Below, piece after piece: positions 44,490 to 53,789 of a DNA stretch of 64,000 nt (position 1 is its first letter; each line of letters begins with the position of its first letter). A program made the translations under genes and the position numbers. Location of the stretch: positions 1,364,001-1,428,000 of the forward strand of contig NZ_BAFN01000001.1 in NCBI RefSeq assembly GCF_000949635.1, written 5' to 3'. The notes under the pieces were generated by a model. The model was not told the DNA's origin and made no database searches. It saw only the letters and a list, made by a program, of their open reading frames with translations. The DNA is from Candidatus Brocadia sinica JPN1. GTDB taxonomy: Bacteria; Planctomycetota; Brocadiia; Brocadiales; Brocadiaceae.

Positions 44490-47400
44490 ATGAACAGCTA
44501 TGAAGTTGAACAACCTATCCTGAATTCACCCTATGATGAACCTGCCGAACATTGGCATATTGAGGAAGGAAGACTGCCAGAGATAAGAGCGGGACGCCGT
44601 CAGGCAGGGTATTTTTACCGTGACCCAAAAGCGCCCATATCTTTAGGAGAACACGAGGCGCGGGGACAGTGGGTTGAGTTAGCGCTTGTAAACCTGATAC
44701 GCAAACAGATGAAGGATTGGCGTACAAAGAACTATCCTGGCGTGACAGGGACAACCCTTGAGCTTTTAAAATACTGGCAGCGTGAGGGCAGGCAGCACCG
44801 GCTTTTCTTTGCACAAATAGAAGCCGCTGAAACGATCATCTTTTTAAACGAGGCGCGTACAGACTATCTTCAGGGAATTGAAATACCGCTTGACGAGATA
44901 AGCGACGAACGAAAAGCCGAAGGCTACATTGCTTTCAAAAGGTATGCCTGCAAGATGGCCACCGGCGCTGGAAAGACAACCGTAATGGGGATGCTTGCTG
45001 CATGGAGTATTCTGAATAAGGTCAATGACAGGGGTGACGGAAGATTCTCAGATGTGGTGCTTGTGGTCTGCCCCAATGTCACTATCCGCAATCGTCTTCA
45101 GGAACTTGACCCGACAAGAGGCGAAGCAAGCCTATACCGCACGCGTGACCTGGTTCCGCAACACCTCATGTCAGACCTGATCAAAGGCCGGGTACTGGTA
45201 ACAAACTGGCATGTGTTTGAACCGCAGGGGATTCAGGTAGGAGGTGTGAGCGCCAAAGTCAGTAAGGCAGGTGTGCCTGTACGGATCAAAGGGACGATAA
45301 CCATAGGACCAAAGACAACCATTGCACGGGGCAAGCGGTATCTGACATCGGATGAATTAGATCGCCAGGTCGCTGCAGGGTTAATTACAATTTTGAGTGA
45401 AGAGCGGGACAAACAGGGGAATCTTAAGAAGGTTGCTGTTGAGTCTGTCAAATATGTTGAGAGCGATACGGCTATGGTAAGCCGTGTGCTTGGAAAAGAA
45501 ATCGGTGGAAAGCAAAATATCCTCGTATTCAATGACGAGGCACATCACGCCTACCGTATTCGCAAACCCGAACCGGATGAAACAGAAGAAGATATTTTCG
45601 GCGAAGAAGAGGAAATCGAAGAATTCTTCAAGGAGGCAACTGTCTGGGTTGACGGTCTGGACAGGATACATAAGCTGCGGGGTATTAATTTCTGTGTAGA
45701 CCTTTCTGCAACCCCGTATTATTTAGGCCGTGTCGGTCAGGAGACAAACCGTACATTCCCATGGGTCGTGAGTGATTTTGGCCTTACGGATGCGATTGAA
45801 TCCGGACTGGTAAAAATCCCTCAACTAGCAGTTCGAGATACTACAGGCGCTGAAATTCCCGGATACTTCAACATATGGCGTTGGATACTTCCACGCCTTA
45901 CTCCCGCCGAGCGCGGCGGCAAGAAGGGAACTCCTAAACCTGAGGCGATTCTTAAATGGGCAAACACACCTATTGCAATGTTGGCAGGACTCTGGGAAGA
46001 ACTAAGGCAGGAATGGACAGAACACAGCCAGGACACCCGCCCCCCTGTTTTTATCCTTGTCTGTAAAAACACTAAAATAGCAAAGGTGGTTTATGAATGG
46101 CTTGCGGAAGACAAACCACCGACCGGCATACCTTCTTCTGGAATCGATGGGTTTCTCAATCGTAATGGAAATATACTCACCATCAGGGTGGATTCAAAAG
46201 TAGTGCATGAAACCGACACTGAAGGCGCAAAAAGTGACGAATCACGCTGGATGAGATTTACCCTTGATACCGTGGGAAAGACAGATTGGCCCCGTGATAA
46301 TCAAGGACGCGTAATTTATCCGGAAGGGTTTGAAGAACTGGCAAAGAAACTTGGTCGGCCACTTCATCCACCGGGCAGGGATGTGCGCTGTATTGTAAGC
46401 GTTGGTATGCTAACAGAAGGTTGGGATTGCAATACAGTTACTCACATTGTCGGGCTGAGACCGTTTATGTCACAGCTTTTATGTGAGCAGGTAGTAGGAC
46501 GGGGACTGAGGCGTTCAAATTATGAAGTCGGAGAAGACAGCATGCTCTCTGAAGAGGTTGCTAAGGTCTTTGGAGTCCCTTTTGAGGTAATTCCCTTCAA
46601 GCAGAACAAGGCTGGCACTCAAACTACTCCAATAAAGCGATATCATATAACAGCCGTACCCGGAAAGGCTCAATATGAGATAAAATACCCACGTGTTGAA
46701 GGCTATCAGCAGGCTATCCGCAATCGTATTACGGTGGACTGGAATGCTGTTGCACAATTGCAGCTTGACCCAATGAACATCCCACCGGAAGTGGAGATGA
46801 AAGCGGGCATTCCCAATAATCAAGGACGTTGCGCGCTTACAGGTCCAGGAAGAATTGAGAATGTGGATCTAAACCCGTATCGTGCAGGACGGCGTTTTCA
46901 GGAACTGGTCTTTGAACTGGCACGTGACCTGGCGAGGGATTATACAAAACAGCCTGGATGCACAATACCTGCACATATCCTTTTCCCACAGATAGCAAAA
47001 ATTACAGATAAATATCTTAAGGAAAAGGTTCGACCTATTCCACCAGCAAACATCCTGGATGTGTTCCTGTCTCCTTATTATGGGTGGGTGATTGAACGAC
47101 TGGTGGAGGCCATAAAGCCAGATGCATCGCAGGGAGAAGCCCCAGAGATACCACGATATGAAACAAGTCGTGGACCTGGCTCTACGGCTGAGGTGGATTT
47201 TTGGACAAGCAGGGATGTTCGCGAAGTCATGCACTCCCATGTAAATTATGTTGTTGCCGATACAAAGAAATGGGAACAGGCTGCCGCGTATATTATTGAT
47301 AAGCATGAGAAAGTTGATGCATTTGTCAAAAACGCCGGACTTGGTTTTGCCATTCCATATTTACATAACGGTCAACCTCATGACTACATGCCCGATTTTA

Positions 47401-47600
47401 TCATTCGCTTGAAATGTGAACCCCCTATTCAGCTTATCCTCGAAACAAAAGGATTCGACGAACTCGCAGAAATAAAGTCACAGGCTGCAAAAAGGTGGGT
47501 GGATGCAGTTAATGCTGAAGGTAGCTATGGAATATGGAAGTATGCCGTTGCCAGAAAACCGGAAGAAGTTTCAAAGAGGATTGAAGAAGCGGCGGTGTAA
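44490..47600 (+). CDS. Type III-like restriction endonuclease (DEAD-box helicase + PD-(D/E)XK nuclease)
   Basis: Restriction subunit of about 1036 residues. Superfamily 2 helicase core: Walker A KMATGAGKTTVMGM (about 153-166), DEAD-type box VFNDEAHHAYR (about 345-355), motif III DLSATPYYLG, and motifs V/VI MLTEGWDCNTV with EQVVGRGLRRS (about 665-677). The C-terminal nuclease shows MPDFIIRLK...LILETKG, a PD-(D/E)XK-type arrangement (about 968-990). The reading frame continues upstream to 44394 into the right end of the IS200-type element, so the true start is uncertain; ATG 44490 is a conservative choice. Partner of the methyltransferase at 40971. Confidence 0.85.
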   Translation: MNSYEVEQPILNSPYDEPAEHWHIEEGRLPEIRAGRRQAGYFYRDPKAPISLGEHEARGQWVELALVNLIRKQMKDWRTKNYPGVTGTTLELLKYWQREGRQHRLFFAQIEAAETIIFLNEARTDYLQGIEIPLDEISDERKAEGYIAFKRYACKMATGAGKTTVMGMLAAWSILNKVNDRGDGRFSDVVLVVCPNVTIRNRLQELDPTRGEASLYRTRDLVPQHLMSDLIKGRVLVTNWHVFEPQGIQVGGVSAKVSKAGVPVRIKGTITIGPKTTIARGKRYLTSDELDRQVAAGLITILSEERDKQGNLKKVAVESVKYVESDTAMVSRVLGKEIGGKQNILVFNDEAHHAYRIRKPEPDETEEDIFGEEEEIEEFFKEATVWVDGLDRIHKLRGINFCVDLSATPYYLGRVGQETNRTFPWVVSDFGLTDAIESGLVKIPQLAVRDTTGAEIPGYFNIWRWILPRLTPAERGGKKGTPKPEAILKWANTPIAMLAGLWEELRQEWTEHSQDTRPPVFILVCKNTKIAKVVYEWLAEDKPPTGIPSSGIDGFLNRNGNILTIRVDSKVVHETDTEGAKSDESRWMRFTLDTVGKTDWPRDNQGRVIYPEGFEELAKKLGRPLHPPGRDVRCIVSVGMLTEGWDCNTVTHIVGLRPFMSQLLCEQVVGRGLRRSNYEVGEDSMLSEEVAKVFGVPFEVIPFKQNKAGTQTTPIKRYHITAVPGKAQYEIKYPRVEGYQQAIRNRITVDWNAVAQLQLDPMNIPPEVEMKAGIPNNQGRCALTGPGRIENVDLNPYRAGRRFQELVFELARDLARDYTKQPGCTIPAHILFPQIAKITDKYLKEKVRPIPPANILDVFLSPYYGWVIERLVEAIKPDASQGEAPEIPRYETSRGPGSTAEVDFWTSRDVREVMHSHVNYVVADTKKWEQAAAYIIDKHEKVDAFVKNAGLGFAIPYLHNGQPHDYMPDFIIRLKCEPPIQLILETKGFDELAEIKSQAAKRWVDAVNAEGSYGIWKYAVARKPEEVSKRIEEAAV

Positions 47601-47676
47601 CCTTTCACCGGCAAACAAAAGATGGACATGAAAAAGATCGGGAACCTGACGCTAAAAAAGATATAGAAACTCGTAA

Positions 47677-47804
47677 GGATAATTTTCATCAACACTTGAT
47701 CGCGATAAATGCTTTAGAAACCGTGTTGCTTTTACGGCAAAAAAACAGAAAGGCGTATTGAGCGGATAATTACCAAGGTGTGGAGAGAAGATGAAAAACT
47801 ATGA
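47677..47804 (+). pseudogene. Recurrent gene-tail remnant, copy A
   Basis: Reads (with one extra A in an A-run) as the end of a protein: LETVLLLRQK, then RRIERIITKVWRE, with its stop overlapping the kwaA ATG (ATGA). Similar tails recur near 53.0, 53.8 and 55.1 kb. The rest of the gap 47601-47800 shows no gene. Parent family not recognised. Confidence 0.5.
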
Positions 47805-48358
47805 AGCTTAGGTTATTTCCATCGATAGTGATTTTTCTTAGTTCTTACTCACCCTTAGCATTAATATTAATAGTTAAAGATTTCGATTTGAATTCATACC
47901 CTTTTAAGCATCCTTATTTTGCTTTTGGGGTTTTAATTATTGCTATTTTAAGTGTAGTTGCTTTATTTTTTGTCATCAAAAATATCAAAAGTGGTTTTCA
48001 CATAAAAATAGAAAAAATCAGTAATTGTTCAAACGAATTAATAAACTACACAATTCCATATATAGTATCCTTTTTAGGACTCGATTTAAGCAGATTGCAT
48101 GATATAGCGGCCTTTTCCATTTTTATGATTTTACTTTGTCTTCTCACTATTAAAACACAAAGCCTGTTTATTAACCCCATATTGGCGGTTTGGGGGTATG
48201 GGTTATATGATATCCAATTTACAGAAAATAATGTTTTAAAAAATGGCATATTCTTATCAAAACATGACTTGAGTATTGGCAAGTCTTATAGAATACAAAA
48301 ATTATCAAAATTTATGTACATCATTACTGGAATAATAGAGGAGGGGCAAAATGAGTAG
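47801..48358 (+). CDS. kwaA: Kiwa defence membrane protein KwaA
   Basis: A 185-residue integral membrane protein with four hydrophobic segments (about 5-26, 38-60, 75-92, 100-120). Sequence alone is weakly diagnostic, but size, topology and an 8-bp overlap with a DUF4868 gene identify it as KwaA, the membrane partner of KwaB in the Kiwa anti-phage system. The DNA is strikingly AT-rich compared with the restriction gene before it, which suggests separate acquisition. The start ATG overlaps the stop of a gene-tail remnant. Confidence 0.75.
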   Translation: MKLRLFPSIVIFLSSYSPLALILIVKDFDLNSYPFKHPYFAFGVLIIAILSVVALFFVIKNIKSGFHIKIEKISNCSNELINYTIPYIVSFLGLDLSRLHDIAAFSIFMILLCLLTIKTQSLFINPILAVWGYGLYDIQFTENNVLKNGIFLSKHDLSIGKSYRIQKLSKFMYIITGIIEEGQNE

Positions 48359-49286
48359 CACTCCGAAGGGAAAGCTTAAAAAAATGAAGTCTTTGGATTT
48401 GGATAACGCCAGTGTATTCTTATGGATAATAAAAAGGAAATTAAAAGATAAAAAAGCTGATTATAGTGTTTTGAATGCTGAAATTGAAAATAAACTGTCT
48501 GAAAAACTTAAAAAGATAGTAAAGGAAAAATTTGGTAGTTGTAATCAACTAAGAGATTATTCCCACCTTACTGAAGATCAAGACGATGATGTGTTAACGT
48601 TAAATTATAAAGAAACTGATTTTCCACAGATTTTTTTAAAAATACAAAAGGGAAGCGATAATCCCAAAGTAGAAAAAACAGAAGATTTATTTGGCACATG
48701 GGCTTATGTTATTGAGATAAAACATGATTTTCAGCTTTTAACTTTTACGAAAGTACCAGAAACCTGGGATTTAAAGAAAAAGAAAGGCTTGATGAATTTA
48801 ATTTTTATAGAGAATAAATTCAAGGATTTAGAAGACAACTCGATTTTTAGAATTCAGAGAAAGATAGACTTCTTCTGTTTTGAGGATATCATTTTTGTTT
48901 TGGACAAGAAAAAATTTGAAACGGGTTTAAATTTTAGAGAAGGAATGAAGGCAAATAGAGACGAAGTATTAAAGGATTTCGAAGCATTTGGAATAATTGA
49001 TGATATAGAAAAACTAAGAGAACGAGTTGGCGAAAACATGAAATACTTACGCAAAATATCGATGATAAAAAATAACGGCTATTATAAAAATGAAGACTTC
49101 ATAACAAGATTAATTCAAGTAAATATGAAAGAAAAGTGGGGATTAAAAATAGAAGCTAACAAAATTATTATAACCGAGGATAATTTCAATGATGTCTTAA
49201 CAATACTTAATAATGATAGATTGAAATCCCCAATTACAGAGGAGACTTTTGATGTGCATGTAAAAAGATCTTTAGGAAGGGGCTAG
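48351..49286 (+). CDS. kwaB: Kiwa defence effector KwaB (DUF4868 protein)
   Basis: A 311-residue DUF4868-type protein. The recognisable part is the second half: FRIQRKIDFFCFEDIIFVLDKK (about 163-184), then a helical region with FEAFGIIDDIEKLRERV and a C-terminal domain (about 225-305). KwaB is the soluble DNA-binding effector recruited by KwaA. GGAGG lies about ten bases upstream of the ATG. The overlap with kwaA gives coupled translation. Identification is from family memory without a profile search. Confidence 0.78.
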   Translation: MSSTPKGKLKKMKSLDLDNASVFLWIIKRKLKDKKADYSVLNAEIENKLSEKLKKIVKEKFGSCNQLRDYSHLTEDQDDDVLTLNYKETDFPQIFLKIQKGSDNPKVEKTEDLFGTWAYVIEIKHDFQLLTFTKVPETWDLKKKKGLMNLIFIENKFKDLEDNSIFRIQRKIDFFCFEDIIFVLDKKKFETGLNFREGMKANRDEVLKDFEAFGIIDDIEKLRERVGENMKYLRKISMIKNNGYYKNEDFITRLIQVNMKEKWGLKIEANKIIITEDNFNDVLTILNNDRLKSPITEETFDVHVKRSLGRG

Positions 49287-49322
49287 GTGATAATTGCGCT
49301 AACAATAAAAGGAGAGAATAAA

Positions 49323-49868
49323 ATGAAAGCTAATTTTGAAGAGTTAAACGAAGTGACAAGAAAATTTATGCTAGAAGAATTTGAATTAGAACAGAGATCA
49401 GGAATTCCTTATATTAGTCCACGTTTATCAGATACGGGTAGAATAATATTTCCAGAATTGATGAGAAAATCAATCACATCAGGAGATCCCGAGTCTCTCG
49501 AAATATCTTTAAAACATCAAGAATATTGGAATGAAAAGGAGGAATATACGCGCAATGGTATAACAAGAGAACGAAAAATAAATCTCAATCAAGTAGCAGA
49601 GCAGTTAGCATTTTCTGAATTCAATACTTGGTATGTTCGGGGATTAGTAAAAAGACTCATCGGAGAAGGGATAGAAAAGTGCCAGATATATAGGGTAAAA
49701 GACGCAAAATGGGAGCCAAGCGAATGTAGTAAACATGAAGGACAGATTGTTGATACAAAAGTTATATATAAAGGCCATAGAGCTAAATATTGGCCCGTAA
49801 TTAATGAATCTGTTTTTTCTATTCCAGCGCAGGCGGGATGTCATCATTCAATAAGAAGAGTAAGATAA
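49323..49868 (+). CDS. Conserved protein of unknown function, first gene of a four-gene operon
   Basis: A 181-residue soluble protein. I do not recognise a named domain. Visible features: an acidic N-terminal helix (FEELNEVTRKFMLEEFELE), PYISPRLSDTGRIIFPELM (about 26-44), AEQLAFSEFNTWYVRGLVKRLI (about 96-117) and a basic C-terminal end. The AAAGGAGAG ribosome site seven bases before ATG 49323 decides the start against a GTG at 49287, which abuts the kwaB stop. The stop is directly followed by the next ATG. Its company suggests a nucleic-acid-related or regulatory part of a defence module; that is inference. Confidence 0.7.
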   Translation: MKANFEELNEVTRKFMLEEFELEQRSGIPYISPRLSDTGRIIFPELMRKSITSGDPESLEISLKHQEYWNEKEEYTRNGITRERKINLNQVAEQLAFSEFNTWYVRGLVKRLIGEGIEKCQIYRVKDAKWEPSECSKHEGQIVDTKVIYKGHRAKYWPVINESVFSIPAQAGCHHSIRRVR

Positions 49869-50342
49869 ATGCAATTATTTAAGATCAATTTTGACAAACA
49901 TCAAGATTTTGAACTTAGGAATATCAAGCCTTTAATGGGTATATGTGGTCTTTATTTTATCTTCTTGAAGGAGACCGAAATACCATATCCTTTTGGGAAG
50001 TCGAGGTTGATATATATCGGCATGAGTGAAAAGAAGACTAACAGTATAGGCAAGAGGCTTGCAGATCACTTCGAGGGTACATCTGGCAATGAAGGAATTG
50101 TTAATTACAAGAATACGGAAGGGCTTTATTTTACCTATCTGAACTTTGAAATGCTGAAGCAGATATGGAAACACCGGATAGAAGATTTGGAAAGTTATTT
50201 TATTCTTGATTTTGTAGATAAATACGGCGTTTACCCAATCTGCAACAATAAGAGTAGTTTTGAGATTAAAAAACACGATGTGCCAATAGTTTTAGAGATA
50301 AACTGGAAGTACTTTGAAAAAGAGGGCATAGAACATGGCTGA
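49869..50342 (+). CDS. GIY-YIG-type nuclease-like protein
   Basis: A 157-residue protein. The order GICGLYFIFL (about 20-29), SRLIYIGMSEK (about 40-50), SIGKRLADHFEG (about 55-66, the conserved Arg) and IEDLESYFILDFVDKYG (about 103-119, the conserved Glu) follows the GIY-YIG fold. It would cut DNA as a single metal-dependent nuclease domain. The start abuts the previous stop and the end overlaps the next gene by 8 bp, so it belongs to one tight operon with the SMC-like ATPase. Confidence 0.72.
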   Translation: MQLFKINFDKHQDFELRNIKPLMGICGLYFIFLKETEIPYPFGKSRLIYIGMSEKKTNSIGKRLADHFEGTSGNEGIVNYKNTEGLYFTYLNFEMLKQIWKHRIEDLESYFILDFVDKYGVYPICNNKSSFEIKKHDVPIVLEINWKYFEKEGIEHG

Positions 50343-50523
50343 ACAAATCAAGAGTGGACAGGAAATACTTGATGAATTCTTCTCACAAATAGGGAACATT
50401 GAGGGGGTGGATCAGGATGTTGCCCAAACTGTTTTGAGGTTATATCAAGAAGGCAAGCTGACAAATACAAATCTATCAAATGATTTGAGCACAATAAGGG
50501 AAAAGGAAGAGCATGAAACTTAA
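50335..50523 (+). CDS. Small acidic protein, 62 residues, between nuclease and ATPase
   Basis: No recognised domain. Predicted mostly helical, with DEFFSQIGNIEGVDQDVAQT and a C-terminal ...IREKEEHET end. It overlaps both neighbours (8 bp and 11 bp), has AAGAGGGC upstream as a ribosome-site-like signal, and keeps the AT-rich codon style of the operon, so it is probably a real gene. It may be an adaptor or inhibitor of the neighbouring nuclease or ATPase; this is a guess. Confidence 0.6.
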   Translation: MAEQIKSGQEILDEFFSQIGNIEGVDQDVAQTVLRLYQEGKLTNTNLSNDLSTIREKEEHET

Positions 50524-52939
50524 AAGCCTTGAAATAAGCGGATTTAGAGGAATCAGAAAAGATATTAGTATCGATCTTGATTCATCCAGGTCAATCCTTA
50601 TTTACGGGGATAATGGCAGCGGAAAGAGTTCTATTGCCGATGCCTTTGAATGGTTCTATTACGACAAGATAGAGCATCTTTCATCAGAAGAAATAGGAAC
50701 TAAGGGTGTTTCCGCTTTAAGAAATATTTTCCTATCAGATAGCAATGATGCTTACGTTGAATTGAACTACTCTGATTCAAAATGTGATTCCAGAAAGAGA
50801 TTATTTTATAAGAAATCAAAATTAACCAGTGAGTATTCAAACGCTTCACAAAATTTTAATGATTATCTAACCACGTCTTTAAAAGAAAATCTTATTCTCA
50901 GATACAAGGATTTATTGAGGTTTATTTTATCTACCAAGGCGGAGAAGCTTGAGGAAATTTCACAAATAATAGGTTTTTCAGAGGTTTCAAAGATAAAAGG
51001 TATTCTAAAAAAGGCTGTCAATGATCTAAAGAAAGAACTCAAGCTGAAAAATTTTGACTATCATATAAATACCAAGCAAGCCCATATAATAGAGCAAATC
51101 GGTCAAAATATTACGGATGATGAACAATATCTGGGTGCTATAAGAGAATTAGTCATACATCTGAATCTCCCTATTGAAGTTAAGGACAATTCAAGCATAG
51201 ATACTATTTTAGGGCTTCTCAAGAAACCAGAGGATAAAGAAGCGGTTACACTGCAAATATCCTATGAAAAAGTTATTGAGAATTTAAGTAGCTTTAAGGT
51301 TTCTTTCAACAGTATATGCACATCTTATAAAGCATTCTATGAAAAGTGTCAGCAGATTGCACAAAATCAAGAAACGTTCAAAAAAATAAGTCTTGAACCA
51401 TTATTGTCACAGGGACTTTCGATTCTTGAGAAGAGGTTATATGAAGATGATAAATGCCCACTTTGCTTGCAGGATAAAAGCAGAGATGAATTAATTGATG
51501 AGTTAAGAAAGAGGATTGAGGAATTATCCATTTTTAAAAAGGAAAAAGACGCTGCAGAAGAGGAAAAAAATTTAACACAACGGCTTATTCAGGGTGGCTT
51601 AACGGAGATAGAAAATGTCTTAAAAGAGAAAAGTTTACTTTTAGAGGAAAATTCTGCCTTAAGAAGAGAAATTGAACAGATAAAAGAAACAATTTCAACA
51701 GCTTTAGAAAAAATCAGAAAGGCATCTCTTTCAGAAGTTGAACTAATCAATAAGCTAGAGGATTTTATCAGTTTAGATATAACCGCTCTTCAAAACTCAA
51801 TTTCCGCTCTTACCTCAAAAAAAGAAAAAATAATTACGGGAAAAAAAGATGACATCATATTTACGGTTTATAGCAAGATTATATCTGTCGGGCAGTCGTA
51901 CAGTGAGATTAAATCTTATCAAAAGGCTTTAAAAATTCTTACACAACAGCAACAATCTATGGAGCTTATTTATAATGAATTTGTAAAAAGGCAAAGAGAA
52001 GGGCTTTGCTCGTTTTTAGAATCTATATCTAAGGATATCAACGATCTCTATTTATTTATGAACGTCTCTGAAAATGTAAGCGAAATCGAGCTTATCCCGA
52101 TTGACGAGAATGAAGAGTTTGTAGGAATAACCCTGCAATTTAAATTTCACGGCAAACCGGAATCGCCACCCCATAAGTATCTCAGTGAATCACATTTGAA
52201 TTGTCTTGGGATATGCTTGTTCTTAGCGTCTGTAAAAGCCTTTAACAAGCTCAACAAGTTTATTGTCCTCGATGACGTAATATCCAGCTTTGATACAAAT
52301 CATCGTGCTCGCTTTGCAAGACTTCTGGTAGAAAAATTCAATGATTACCAGATATTCCTTTTTACTCATGAAAAAGACTGGTTTGAGATTGTCTCGAATA
52401 TGGTTAAAGGGAAAAATTGGCTGATTAAAAAACTGAAATGGGATCATGAAGATGGAGTATATATAGAAGTACCACTATCTGCTCTTATAGAAGAAATTGA
52501 AAGCAAGATAAAAAAACCAGACGTTAGCGGCTTGGGTAATCTGATTCGCAAATATCTTGAACGGCTTTTGAAGGAGATTTGTTTTAATCTTGAGGTAAAG
52601 GTGAGATTTCTTTTTAACGAACATAATGAAAACAGAATGGCCAATGAATTGCTGTCAGAATTAAAAAGCAAACTGAAAGATAGGAAATGTGAATTAAAAG
52701 ATCAGACTGTCTTTGGAAGGCTTAATGCCTCAATGTTTCTCGGCAACAGGACCTCCCATGATAGTACATTTACTGAAAGCATTGATGACATGAAAATGTT
52801 TTACGGTGACGTTTTGGAGTTGGAAGGGCTTTTCAGATGTGATCAGTGTAACAATCTTATTTCCAAAAAGCATTATGACGCTGTTGAAAATACAGTAAAG
52901 TGTTCTTGTGGCAAAATTAAATATAGTTGGAAAAAATAA
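50513..52939 (+). CDS. SMC/RecF-like AAA ATPase with zinc hook and C-terminal zinc ribbon
   Basis: An 808-residue ABC-type ATPase of the Rad50/SMC kind. Walker A GDNGSGKSS (about 32-40) follows LEISGFRGIRKDI. Long coiled coils run from about 150 to 290 and 325 to 520, bent at a CPLC zinc hook (about 316). The signature region is LSESHLNCLGICLFLAS (about 558-574), and Walker B with D-loop is IVLDDVISSFD (about 582-592). A C-terminal zinc ribbon has CDQC and CSCG (about 776-800). Similar ATPases occur with nucleases in Lamassu- and Gabija-like defence systems; here the partner is a GIY-YIG protein. Confidence 0.85.
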   Translation: MKLKSLEISGFRGIRKDISIDLDSSRSILIYGDNGSGKSSIADAFEWFYYDKIEHLSSEEIGTKGVSALRNIFLSDSNDAYVELNYSDSKCDSRKRLFYKKSKLTSEYSNASQNFNDYLTTSLKENLILRYKDLLRFILSTKAEKLEEISQIIGFSEVSKIKGILKKAVNDLKKELKLKNFDYHINTKQAHIIEQIGQNITDDEQYLGAIRELVIHLNLPIEVKDNSSIDTILGLLKKPEDKEAVTLQISYEKVIENLSSFKVSFNSICTSYKAFYEKCQQIAQNQETFKKISLEPLLSQGLSILEKRLYEDDKCPLCLQDKSRDELIDELRKRIEELSIFKKEKDAAEEEKNLTQRLIQGGLTEIENVLKEKSLLLEENSALRREIEQIKETISTALEKIRKASLSEVELINKLEDFISLDITALQNSISALTSKKEKIITGKKDDIIFTVYSKIISVGQSYSEIKSYQKALKILTQQQQSMELIYNEFVKRQREGLCSFLESISKDINDLYLFMNVSENVSEIELIPIDENEEFVGITLQFKFHGKPESPPHKYLSESHLNCLGICLFLASVKAFNKLNKFIVLDDVISSFDTNHRARFARLLVEKFNDYQIFLFTHEKDWFEIVSNMVKGKNWLIKKLKWDHEDGVYIEVPLSALIEEIESKIKKPDVSGLGNLIRKYLERLLKEICFNLEVKVRFLFNEHNENRMANELLSELKSKLKDRKCELKDQTVFGRLNASMFLGNRTSHDSTFTESIDDMKMFYGDVLELEGLFRCDQCNNLISKKHYDAVENTVKCSCGKIKYSWKK

Positions 52940-52965
52940 TGGGACAAAACATTTAAAAATAAATA

Positions 52966-53106
52966 AGTCCAGCGACTCTTTTAAAAAAATTCGTTGCCAA
53001 ACTTGACAAAGAGATGGAGGCATTTGAAAGTGTAAAGCTTTTACGGCAAAAGGTAGAAATGTGCATTGGACGCATCATTGCTGAAGTGTGGAGAGAAAAT
53101 AAATAA
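52966..53106 (+). pseudogene. Recurrent gene-tail remnant, copy B
   Basis: Reads LLKKFVAKLDKEMEAFESV, then LLRQK and GRIIAEVWRENK, ending at TAA. There is no start; it begins in the middle of a gene. It lies directly behind the SMC-like gene. The rest of the gap to 53163 holds the ribosome site of the next antitoxin gene. Confidence 0.55.
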
Positions 53107-53163
53107 AATGATACATGGGTAATAATACAAACCAAGAAACAAATTAATAACGGAGGTCAATAT

Positions 53164-53388
53164 ATGAAGGCGGTAAAGAAATTCATTGAAGTAAAAAAAG
53201 ACAAGAGTGTAACAGTCAAATATCTTCCTTTTAAACCGGGAAGTAAGGTTGAAGTAATAGTGATCCAGACCGAAAGCAAAGAAGATGTTTTTGATTATAT
53301 GAATACTATCGTAAAAAAGAAGAAAATAAGTCCCAAGAGTTTAAAAGAAGTTGAAAGAATTGTGCATGAGGCTAGAGGGCTGAAGTGA
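53164..53388 (+). CDS. Putative antitoxin of a COG1569 PIN module
   Basis: A 74-residue protein, GGAGG ribosome site eight bases upstream. The N-terminal half is beta-rich (VKKFIEVKKDKSVTVKYLPF, then KVEVIVIQ), and the C-terminal half is helical and basic (SPKSLKEVERIVHEARG). It overlaps the toxin gene by GTGA. No named domain is certain; the antitoxin role rests on position and size. Confidence 0.7.
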   Translation: MKAVKKFIEVKKDKSVTVKYLPFKPGSKVEVIVIQTESKEDVFDYMNTIVKKKKISPKSLKEVERIVHEARGLK

Positions 53389-53789
53389 TACAGAATTTGG
53401 TATTAGATACCAATATCCTTATTTCAGGGTATTTATGGGATGGAAAACCCCGCCAGGCAATAAGGCTTGTCAAATCGACTGATTTCAGGCTTTTACACTG
53501 CAAAGATTCTATAACTGAACTGGTTAGAGTTTTATCGGCAAAATTTCAACTTAGCGCACCAGAAATACATGCAGTTGTTTTAGACATAAAAGGCATGGGA
53601 AAAAGCATTCGTGTATTCTCAAAAGAATGTCCTATAAAAGAAGACCTTACAGATAATGTATTCATAAATCTTGCAATTGACGGTAATGCAAAAATTATTG
53701 TTAGTGGGGATTCGCATCTTTTAAATCTTAAAGAATACAAAAAAATCAAAATTATTACAGTTTCTGAATTTTTAAGCCGCTATTCATAA
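53385..53789 (+). CDS. PIN-domain toxin (COG1569 type)
   Basis: A 134-residue PIN nuclease: VLDTNILISGYLWDGKPRQAI (about 6-26, first acid), ITELVRVLSAKF (about 43-54, second acid), DNVFINLAIDGNAKIIVSGDSHLL (about 95-118, third and fourth acids), then KIKIITVSEFLS. All catalytic acids look present. It starts with GTG overlapping the antitoxin stop. Putative RNA-cleaving toxin. Confidence 0.85.
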   Translation: MIQNLVLDTNILISGYLWDGKPRQAIRLVKSTDFRLLHCKDSITELVRVLSAKFQLSAPEIHAVVLDIKGMGKSIRVFSKECPIKEDLTDNVFINLAIDGNAKIIVSGDSHLLNLKEYKKIKIITVSEFLSRYS

